A DNA stretch of 12,570 bases from Defluviitaleaceae bacterium (GTDB taxonomy: Bacteria; Bacillota; Clostridia; Lachnospirales; WRAX01). Positions 5,287 through 10,925 of this stretch are shown here, one piece after another. The stretch covers positions 1 to 12,570 of the forward strand of contig WQSI01000044.1 of NCBI GenBank assembly GCA_009787945.1, written 5' to 3'. A program made the position numbers and the translations under genes. Numbering within the stretch: the first letter of the stretch is position 1; every line of letters starts with the position of its first letter. Under the pieces are notes generated by a model. The model was given only the letters and a program-made list of their open reading frames with translations, ran no database searches and was not told the origin of the DNA.

Positions 5287-6234
5287 ATGAAAAGAAGAAT
5301 TCTAACAACTGCGGCAGTTGCGCTGGTTGCTCTTGCGGCAACAGGGTGTGGAACAAACCTAGCAAACAACGCGTCAGCCCTTAACAGGGCAGGGGACAAT
5401 GGCGGGGTTCGCCACGAAAGCAACCTTAATGCTAGGCATGAAACAGCTCGCCACAACTACCGCACCAACAGAGGTGCAGGTCGCCACAACACCACAAACC
5501 AAATTGGCAGGCGTTTAGGCAACAACCTAAACAATGTCCAAAACAACAACCGCCACCACAACCGCAACAACACAGCCCGCAGAGGGGTTGCAAGGCACAA
5601 CGCCGACAACCGCTACCTAACACAGGACGCAATGGACGGCTTGGCAAGCAGGCAGGAGAACAGAAGGGAAACTTCTGGTCAACCTCGTCTTGTGGAAAAC
5701 AACAACCTTAACAACAATTTCAACAACAACCACAACAACCTTAACAACCACAACCGTTTAAATGACGGTATTAATGTAAATCACCTAAACGACGGTTTAA
5801 ACGCAAACCGCTTGAATGATGGTATGCACACGAACCGTTTAAATGATGGTATGCATACGAACCATTTTAATGATGGTCTGAACGCAAATCGTTTAAATGA
5901 CGGCTTTAACAATGGTATTCACGGCAACCGTGAGCATAGATTGGGCATTAATGACGGTTTGCACAGAAACGGTAGACTTCACCGCAATGAAAGGCTTGGC
6001 GTGAATGATGGAGTCTACACAAACAGAGTTGACGAAGTGGCACTTGACGGCATTGTAAGGGAAGGCGATGTTCGTGACGGCGTGGTGCGCAACGGCAATG
6101 GCCGCGAGTTTGATGTAGAGCGCAGAACCGATAACCAGCGCATCCGCACAAATGACAGACGCAACAGCATAAACACAGCACGCAACACCAACCTTAACGG
6201 CAGGGCTTTGGAAAACCAAATTGTCGCTCAGTAA
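5287..6234 (+). CDS. Asn/Arg/His-rich repetitive lipoprotein of unknown function
   Basis: The 315-residue protein starts at ATG 5287 behind GGGGGAGGT. The N-terminus MKRRILTTAAVALVALAATGC is a lipoprotein signal: basic start, hydrophobic stretch, and a lipobox ending in Cys21. The mature protein should therefore be anchored to the outer face of the membrane. After GTNLANNAS the sequence is almost without hydrophobic residues and very rich in Asn, Arg, His, Gly and Asp. Residues about 130–155 are nearly pure Asn/His/Leu (NNNFNNNHNN). Residues 157–201 hold five perfect-length 9-residue repeats of the type R-L-N-D-G-(M/L/I)-(H/N)-x-N, then degenerate copies to about residue 260. No catalytic motif or known domain is seen. 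The lipoprotein head recalls YhcN/YlaJ-type sporulation lipoproteins, but the rest cannot be aligned to them by eye. A terminator ends the unit. Confidence 0.85.
   Translation: MKRRILTTAAVALVALAATGCGTNLANNASALNRAGDNGGVRHESNLNARHETARHNYRTNRGAGRHNTTNQIGRRLGNNLNNVQNNNRHHNRNNTARRGVARHNADNRYLTQDAMDGLASRQENRRETSGQPRLVENNNLNNNFNNNHNNLNNHNRLNDGINVNHLNDGLNANRLNDGMHTNRLNDGMHTNHFNDGLNANRLNDGFNNGIHGNREHRLGINDGLHRNGRLHRNERLGVNDGVYTNRVDEVALDGIVREGDVRDGVVRNGNGREFDVERRTDNQRIRTNDRRNSINTARNTNLNGRALENQIVAQ
5755..5889 (+). repeat. Five in-frame 27-nt tandem repeats
   Basis: Five consecutive 27-nt units encode RLNDGINVN, HLNDGLNAN, RLNDGMHTN, RLNDGMHTN and HFNDGLNAN; a partial sixth follows at 5890. Units three and four are identical in protein and nearly so in DNA, which points to recent unit duplication. 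They are coding repeats, not a CRISPR array: units are contiguous without spacers. Confidence 0.9.
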
Positions 6235-6381
6235 CAAATCGTGAAATGGAAATAAAAACCAAGGCTTGCAATCTGCATAAAAAGGGTTGTTATGTAAGAT
6301 AATACTAACTAACCTGCTACAAAATGTAGTTTGGGATGGATTTTGTAAGGCTTGCAACGGGTAGCGTTTAGGCGTTGCGCG

Positions 6382-6430
6382 GAAAAGGGGAAGGCTGTTA
6401 CACTCGGCCCTCCCCTTTTCAATTTTTTAA
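6382..6430 (+). terminator. Strong intrinsic terminator after the lipoprotein gene
   Basis: The stem GAAAAGGGGA (6382–6391) / TCCCCTTTTC (6411–6420) is perfect, extends by about three inner G–C pairs after one mismatch, and is followed by AATTTTTTAA. It works for + transcripts only. The 147 nt between the lipoprotein stop and this stem contain two smaller hairpins (CTACA-AAA-TGTAG at 6317–6329; GCAACG…CGTTGC within 6353–6378) with no recognised function. Confidence 0.85.
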
Positions 6431-6437
6431 TATTAAA

Positions 6438-6935
6438 TTATGCAACAATCTTTTTCTTGTTAAGGTAGCTTTCTAAGATTTCTTCAGCAATATTTTTTTC
6501 AATACTATATGCTATCATAATTTCTGATAGGATGATTTTTTTAGCGGTTGTCATTACCTTTTTTTCGGCACCCGACAAGCCCTTGATGCGCTCACGGCAA
6601 TACAGCTCATAAAACACAGCAGCAGACTCTTGCAAAAGCCCTGTTTTTATGCGATCCATATTATCCTTATAACGCTGGCTCCAATTATCGCTTCCTGCGC
6701 CATGCTTCGCACTGGTCACTTCCGCCAAAGTTTCTGCAATATCATCTTGTGACATAATGCGGCGCATGTTTACATGGGGCAAAGAATCTTCACATAGCAT
6801 GATTTTAAGCTCGCCCAAAGGTATCTGCAAAACACAGTAATTGCGCTCGATGCCGTCAATGTTTTTCAATTCAAAATCTTCAATTATGCCAGCACCATGC
6901 ATAGGGTAAACCACAGCTTCTCCAACTCTAAACAT
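6438..6935 (-). CDS. carD: CarD-family transcriptional regulator
   Basis: This 165-residue protein is of the CarD/CdnL family, which binds the RNA polymerase beta subunit and stabilises open promoter complexes. The N-terminal 60 residues (FRVGEAVVYPMHGAGIIEDFE…YCVLQIPLGELKIMLCEDSL) form the Tudor-like polymerase-interaction domain. The C-terminal part is helical; DNWSQRYKDNMDRIKTG and GLSGAEKKVMTTAKKIILSEI match the DNA-binding helical domain, including the conserved Trp near its start. ATG 6935 follows AAAGGAGGAGAG. A perfect-consensus promoter lies just upstream, suggesting high constitutive expression. It is a single-gene unit: recX ends 265 nt upstream on the same strand and the next gene downstream is on the opposite strand. 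Confidence 0.92.
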   Translation of the reverse strand: MFRVGEAVVYPMHGAGIIEDFELKNIDGIERNYCVLQIPLGELKIMLCEDSLPHVNMRRIMSQDDIAETLAEVTSAKHGAGSDNWSQRYKDNMDRIKTGLLQESAAVFYELYCRERIKGLSGAEKKVMTTAKKIILSEIMIAYSIEKNIAEEILESYLNKKKIVA

Positions 6936-6970
6936 ATCTCTCCTCCTTTGTTGATTTTATGTATATTTAC

Positions 6971-6998
6971 ATTATACCACAATTTATTTTTTTGTCAA
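6971..6998 (-). promoter_or_regulatory. Perfect-consensus sigma-A promoter of carD
   Basis: On the − strand TTGACA (6998–6993) and TATAAT (6976–6971) are separated by 16 nt, with both hexamers identical to consensus. The start point would be near 6964, leaving a leader of about 30 nt with the RBS. An inverted repeat CAACAA…TTGTTG (6996–7013) overlaps the −35 and could be an operator, though A/T richness makes chance likely. Confidence 0.85.
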
Positions 6999-7057
6999 CA
7001 AAAAATCTTGTTGTTTAATCAGCACGTCCCCGGGTTGCAGACAAAACCTCCAAACAA

Positions 7058-7165
7058 CGTCATCCCGCGCTTGACGCGGGACCCCATCAGCACTAACAGA
7101 GCTTTGCCCCTACTATATGGGGCTTGGAATGGCTGACGAGATTGCGGGTCAAGCCCGCAATGACG
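7058..7165 (-). repeat. Dispersed ~105-bp repeat, copy B (inverted relative to copy A)
   Basis: It runs from CGTCATCCCGCG to CCCGCAATGACG and is the reverse complement of the element at 3116–3217, with both terminal hairpins kept (CCCGCGCTTGACGCGGG; ATTGCGGGTCAAGCCCGCAAT). It lies between carD and recX, and its hairpins could help end the recX transcript, although no U-tract follows. Confidence 0.8.
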
Positions 7166-7200
7166 ATTGAGGGCTTGCCATCAGACTGTGTCTGTGCTGG

Positions 7201-7833
7201 TTAATTCAAAAAATCCTCAAGAGCTTTGTCTATTGTTTCAAAGTCAAAGCCGCGGCGTGATAGATATGATTTTAATTTTTGAAGCTCCTTAGGGTCTGTT
7301 GGCAGCCCTTTATGGCGCACTTTCTTTTCCAGGGCGCGGGCGGCAAGGGTCAGGTCGCTTTCCCCATCCCCATCTTCTTGCATATTTTGGTATGCCGCGG
7401 CTATATGACTTTCCGACACGCCCTTTTCCTGTAATTCCCGCTCAATACGATACCGCCCAAAGTTGTTAAGTTTTGTTTTTTGGTTTATAAATGCCGTTGC
7501 ATATGCCACGTCGTCTAAATAGCCCCGCTGGGTCAACAATTCTAACACTTCCTGGATGCTTTCGGCAGAATATTCTTTTTCAGCAAGCTTGTCCTCCACC
7601 TGCCTAATGGATTTCATGCCCCGCCCTAAATATTTAACGGCGGAATCTCTAGCAGATGCAAATTCCACCTCATGGCGTATTTTGCCTAACTGCTCCTCAT
7701 CTAAATTTTGCCCAATTTCCAGCCCATGGGCAAGCAAGTCCGCCCCATGTATGCCAAAAGCAAAGCGGTTGTCGATAAAAACCGAATACCGCTTTGGGTT
7801 TTTAATTTGTTGTGTTATGTCGGTAATTTTCAT
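7201..7833 (-). CDS. recX: Regulatory protein RecX
   Basis: The 210-residue RecX binds RecA filaments and modulates (usually inhibits) strand exchange and ATPase activity. It is nearly all helical with the family's three-helix repeats: the N-terminal region with ARDSAVKYLGRGMKSIRQVEDKLAEKEY, then the signature RGYLDDVAYATAFINQKTKLNNFGRYRIERELQEKGVSE at about residues 108–146, and the C-terminal KLKSYLSRRGFDFETIDKAL repeat. ATG 7833 is preceded by AAGAAGG about 8 nt upstream. It lies 20 nt after a degenerate GNAT gene that itself overlaps the recA stop, so it is almost certainly in the recA transcript, the standard arrangement for this pair. Confidence 0.93.
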   Translation of the reverse strand: MKITDITQQIKNPKRYSVFIDNRFAFGIHGADLLAHGLEIGQNLDEEQLGKIRHEVEFASARDSAVKYLGRGMKSIRQVEDKLAEKEYSAESIQEVLELLTQRGYLDDVAYATAFINQKTKLNNFGRYRIERELQEKGVSESHIAAAYQNMQEDGDGESDLTLAARALEKKVRHKGLPTDPKELQKLKSYLSRRGFDFETIDKALEDFLN

Positions 7834-7853
7834 GGCTAAAACCTTCTTAAAAT

Positions 7854-8229
7854 TTAAAACTTCCAGGGTGGTATGTAAATATGGTCAAGCTCAAAAAAAT
7901 CTTCCCCTGTTTCGTAGTGGGTGGTTTTATGATTGCCTTCTGGATGCGGCACAAAACCGCATTTTTTAAGCAGGGCTTGGGCGGGCAAATTATCCTCCAT
8001 TGCGCCTGCGTACAGCCTCTCAACTTCCAGGGCTTCAACGGCATAATTAGCCGCAAGGGAGAAGGCAGAAGCCCCCAATTTTTGCCCGCGGTAAAGGGCA
8101 TACAGCCAAATTGCCAAATCGTGAGGTTCGTGGGATATGCCAATTTTTAAAGGCATCTTGTGCGTCGTGGCTTTGGGTTTCCACCAGGCGCACTATCTTG
8201 TTTTCCGCGTAAATTTCTCGCTTACTCAT
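7854..8229 (-). pseudogene. GNAT-family N-acetyltransferase remnant (frameshift plus internal deletion)
   Basis: An open frame starts at ATG 8229, overlapping the recA TAA by 8 nt, and encodes MSKREIYAENKIVRLV…DAQDAFKNW, a typical GNAT N-terminus. The frame then drifts into unrelated sequence (HIPRTSRFG…) and stops near 8047. The rest of a GNAT domain continues in the next frame from about 8150: IGISHEPHDLAIWLY, acetyl-CoA loop YRGQKLGASAF, and NLPAQALLKKCGFVPHPEG, ending at 7854. The second part has no RBS, and its first Met (8156) is inside the first frame. Joined, the parts give about 125 residues, well short of a normal 150–180, and strands 2–3 appear to be missing. The simplest reading is a deletion that also broke the frame. 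A sequencing error alone would not explain the missing piece. Substrate unknown. Confidence 0.7.
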
Positions 8230-9406
8230 TTTCTGGCTCTTCCTCCAAGCCCATTTCTTGGATGATATTGTTAATTTCCTCATCATCTAAATCAATTTGG
8301 GCAACCACGTCATCATCTGCATCCTTTTTGCTTTTTTTGGTAGACTTTTTAGCAGGTTTTTTCTCGTCGGCAGGAGCTTGTTCAGACAATTCTGTCGGTT
8401 TTTCTGGCATACCGAAATGGTTACGGACAGCAAGCTCAATTTCCGCCTTTAAATCAGGATTTTCGTCAAGATAGGCGTTGGATTTGTCTTTACCTTGCCC
8501 AAGGCGCAAATCTCCATAACTAAACCAAGAGCCAGAACGGTTGACAATTTCAAGCTCTGTCGCCAAATCTAAAATATCGCTGCCTTTGGCAATGCCTTTT
8601 CCAAAAATAACATCAAATTCACAAACCTTAAAAGGTGGAGCAACTTTATTTTTAACAACCTTAACCTTCGTGCGAAAGCCTATTACCTTATCCCCCTCTT
8701 TAATTTCCCCTTTGCTGACACGGCGTATGTCCAAGCGAACAGATGCGTAAAATTTCAACGCCCGCCCACCTGTGGTTGTTTCTGGATTGCCATAAGAGCC
8801 GATTTTTTCCCGCAATTGGTTTGTAAACAAAATTACACAGTTGTTTTTATTTGACAAAGCTGTCAGTTTGCGCAGAGCCTGGCTCATCAGACGGGCGTGC
8901 AAGCCCATGTGGCTGTCGCCCATGTCCCCTTCAATTTCTGCACGAGGCACTAAAGCCGCAACAGAATCTATAACGATAACATCAATAGCCCCAGAGCGCA
9001 CCATTTCGTCAGCAATGTCCAGGGCTTGCTCCCCATTATCAGGTTGGGATATGTAAAGCTCGTCAATATCAACTCCTAGGTTTTTGGCATAAACAGGGTC
9101 AAGGGCGTGTTCTGCATCTATAAAGGCAACAATGCCGCCAAGTTTTTGCGCTTCTGCAATTAAATGAAGGCAAACCGTGGTTTTACCCGAGCTTTCTGGC
9201 CCGAAAATTTCAATTATGCGCCCGCGGGGAAAGCCGCCAGTGCCAAGGGCAACATCCAAACTTAAAGAACCAGAAGGGATAACCTCAATTTTCATTCCCG
9301 CGGTTTTCTCCCCCATTTTCATAACAGACCCCTTGCCAAAACTTTTCTCAATTTTGGCAAGGGCTGTTTTTAGGGCATCCTTTTTATTTTTATCAATATC
9401 ACTCAT
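8222..9406 (-). CDS. recA: Recombinase RecA
   Basis: The 394-residue RecA catalyses ATP-dependent strand exchange in homologous recombination and, as a filament, promotes LexA self-cleavage. Walker A GPESSGKTT is at residues 69–77, Walker B VIVIDSV at about 143–149, and the L2/allosteric segment TNQLREKIGSYGNPETTTGG at about 195–214. ATG 9406 follows CGGAGG by 7 nt. The core is followed by a long C-terminal tail (residues ~340–394) with a Lys block (KKPAKKSTKKSKK) and then a strongly acidic end (DDDVVAQIDLDDEE…EEEPENE); this makes it longer than E. coli RecA (353 aa). It has its own promoter in the end of cinA. No GAAC-N4-GTTC-type LexA box was seen upstream. Confidence 0.99.
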   Translation of the reverse strand: MSDIDKNKKDALKTALAKIEKSFGKGSVMKMGEKTAGMKIEVIPSGSLSLDVALGTGGFPRGRIIEIFGPESSGKTTVCLHLIAEAQKLGGIVAFIDAEHALDPVYAKNLGVDIDELYISQPDNGEQALDIADEMVRSGAIDVIVIDSVAALVPRAEIEGDMGDSHMGLHARLMSQALRKLTALSNKNNCVILFTNQLREKIGSYGNPETTTGGRALKFYASVRLDIRRVSKGEIKEGDKVIGFRTKVKVVKNKVAPPFKVCEFDVIFGKGIAKGSDILDLATELEIVNRSGSWFSYGDLRLGQGKDKSNAYLDENPDLKAEIELAVRNHFGMPEKPTELSEQAPADEKKPAKKSTKKSKKDADDDVVAQIDLDDEEINNIIQEMGLEEEPENE

Positions 9407-9462
9407 TTTGTGTCCTCCGATTTTTTCATTTGTACCATAAGGCGGGTATTAGCCGCCCCTAT

Positions 9463-9491
9463 ATCATACCATAATCGCCTTAAAAGTGCAA
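9463..9491 (-). promoter_or_regulatory. Sigma-A promoter of recA
   Basis: On the − strand TTGCAC (9491–9486) and TATGAT (9468–9463) are 17 nt apart. The −35 lies inside the last codons of cinA and the spacer covers its stop. Transcription from about 9456 gives a 50-nt leader containing a GGCGG…CCGCC hairpin (9440–9456). recA can thus be made independently of the upstream genes. Confidence 0.65.
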
Positions 9492-9950
9492 GATTTTTGT
9501 CAGCAAGCTCAAGCTTTGGGTCACGGTTTGGTTTATTATGCTTTGCCTGTCACCTTCAAAAATGAATTTGCTGACGGTGGTTTCACCATTAGCGCAAAGG
9601 GCGACATAAACCAGCCCCACAGGCTTTTTATCCGAGCCGCCATCTGGGCCTGCTATGCCTGTTGTGGCAAGCCCAATATCTGCCCCTGCTGTGCGGGCAA
9701 CCCCTGCCGCCATCTCCCCAGCGGTTTGAGGGCTTACCGCCCCATAGGCATCTAAAGTAGACTGCAAAACCCCCAATCTCTGGACTTTTGCGGCATTGCT
9801 ATATGTTATAAAAGCCTCATCAAAGACGGCAGACGCACCAGGGGCAGAAACCAAAGCTGCCGACACTGCCCCGCCTGTTAACGACTCTGCAATAGCGATT
9901 TTCAAGCCTTTAGCCGCAAGGCTTGCCACAATTTCACAGGCTTTATCCAT
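9480..9950 (-). CDS. cinA: Nicotinamide-nucleotide amidohydrolase (CinA C-terminal domain, PncC type)
   Basis: The 156-residue protein is the stand-alone CinA C-terminal domain, which deamidates NMN to nicotinate mononucleotide in pyridine-nucleotide recycling. Signatures are AESLTGG (residues 21–27), the SAPGAS…ITYSNAAK stretch, AVSPQTAGEMAAG and TTGIAGPDGG (96–105). The N-terminal MoaB-like (COG1058) domain of full-length CinA is absent, so the enzyme is the short PncC form often found next to recA. ATG 9950 overlaps the preceding gene's stop by 8 nt, indicating translational coupling. The recA promoter lies in its 3' end. Confidence 0.93.
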   Translation of the reverse strand: MDKACEIVASLAAKGLKIAIAESLTGGAVSAALVSAPGASAVFDEAFITYSNAAKVQRLGVLQSTLDAYGAVSPQTAGEMAAGVARTAGADIGLATTGIAGPDGGSDKKPVGLVYVALCANGETTVSKFIFEGDRQSIINQTVTQSLSLLTKILHF

Positions 9951-10356
9951 TTTTGCGCCTCTTTATCACCAACACCCAGATAACTGCCAAAACCGCCGCA
10001 CCTGCGTAAACAATGGCAACAGAGCGTAACATATACCACATAGCATTCTGGTGAAGCTCCACAAAAAAGCCGCTTATCCACACATGAAGGGCGGCAAAGC
10101 CCATAAGGCTTGCAAAATGCGCCCCAATGGCAGGCAGGCTGGTTCTTTTGAAAAACTTAAACACATACAGGCTAAGGACGGCAAAAGTCGCCATTAAAAG
10201 GCGGCTTAGCAAATGCCAATAGGTTGCCTCTGCCCCTACCCCTTGGTAAATAAGGGTTATCGCCATGTCGAGAATTGTGGTGGCAGTAAACATCACGCTT
10301 ATTAACACAAATTTGTTAATGCGCAGCATCCGCTCCATCGTACTTAGTTTTTCCAT
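9943..10356 (-). CDS. Four-helix membrane protein of unknown family
   Basis: The 137-residue protein has four clear hydrophobic segments: about residues 15–37 (KFVLISVMFTATTILDMAI), 46–68 (HLLSRLLMATFAVLSLYVF), 75–100 (PAIGAHFASLMGFAALHVWI) and 109–132 (LRSVAIVYAGAAVLAVIWVL). It ends in a basic tail IKRRKNG that should face the cytoplasm. ATG 10356 directly abuts the pgsA TAG, and the RBS AAGGAGGT lies inside the 3' end of pgsA. The stop overlaps the cinA start by 8 nt. The translated product is therefore clearly real and coupled on both sides. No domain was recognised with confidence. Position next to pgsA hints at an envelope role, but that is only context. Confidence 0.85.
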   Translation of the reverse strand: MEKLSTMERMLRINKFVLISVMFTATTILDMAITLIYQGVGAEATYWHLLSRLLMATFAVLSLYVFKFFKRTSLPAIGAHFASLMGFAALHVWISGFFVELHQNAMWYMLRSVAIVYAGAAVLAVIWVLVIKRRKNG

Positions 10357-10911
10357 CTATCTTACCTCCTTAAAAATTTGGCGGTTTCGCCACATATAAT
10401 CTACAGCAGAAATTATTGACAATGCCACACACACGTAAATCAGCACAACGCCAATCCAGTATGCGGCGGCATGGTTAACATTAAGCAAAACGAGTGGTAT
10501 CATGACCATCTGGGCAATGGTTTTAAGCTTCCCTGTTGTTCCTGCGGATATTACCACGCCCTTTTGGGAAGCAAGCATCCTAAGCCCTGCAATTAAAAAC
10601 TCCCGCCCTTCAATAACCACCAAAACCCACGGGGAAATGTTCCCAAGCCACAGCAAGTAGACCATGGCGGCCATTACAAGAACTTTATCAGCCAAAGGGT
10701 CCATAAATTTGCCAAAATCGCTTATAAGGTTTAATTTTCGGGCAAGGAAGCCGTCTAGCCAGTCTGTCAATGCCGCCAAAACAAAAACGCCAGTTGCCAC
10801 AATGCGGGCGACCTCCATTGTGTACCAGCCAAAGTCTGCCCCGTGGATAGCCAGAACAAACAAAGGTATCATACACACCCGCCCTATTGTTAACTTGTTT
10901 GGTAAATTCAT
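10357..10911 (-). CDS. pgsA: CDP-diacylglycerol–glycerol-3-phosphate 3-phosphatidyltransferase
   Basis: The 184-residue membrane enzyme makes phosphatidylglycerophosphate from CDP-diacylglycerol and glycerol-3-phosphate, the committed step to phosphatidylglycerol and cardiolipin. The CDP-alcohol phosphotransferase signature is complete: D50-x2-D53-G54-x2-A57-R58-x8-G67-x3-D71-x3-D75 (in TDWLDGFLARKL…DFGKFMDPLADK). The opening NLPNKLTIGRVCMIPLFVL is typical of PgsA. Several hydrophobic helices follow. ATG 10911 is preceded by GGAAGGGG, and it starts 14 nt after the ftsK stop. ftsK–pgsA–cinA–recA is a common Firmicutes order. Confidence 0.96.
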   Translation of the reverse strand: MNLPNKLTIGRVCMIPLFVLAIHGADFGWYTMEVARIVATGVFVLAALTDWLDGFLARKLNLISDFGKFMDPLADKVLVMAAMVYLLWLGNISPWVLVVIEGREFLIAGLRMLASQKGVVISAGTTGKLKTIAQMVMIPLVLLNVNHAAAYWIGVVLIYVCVALSIISAVDYMWRNRQIFKEVR

Positions 10912-10925
10912 AAAATTCCCCTTCC

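Noticed and set aside
5755..5913. CRISPR array
   Set aside because: The 27-nt units are contiguous, in frame and without spacers; they are protein-coding repeats.
5893..6357. − strand open frames opposite the lipoprotein gene
   Set aside because: They arise from the biased Asn-rich codon composition of the + strand gene. They lack ribosome binding sites and a lipoprotein or domain signal.
6897..7136. + strand frame containing NVIPRLTRDPISTN
   Set aside because: It is translation of the dispersed palindromic repeat and the carD promoter region. There is no RBS, and the same peptide appears from the other copy at 3175–3432.
7182..7194. Terminator for recX (CAGAC-TGT-GTCTG hairpin)
   Set aside because: The stem is only 5 bp and no U-tract follows on the − strand.
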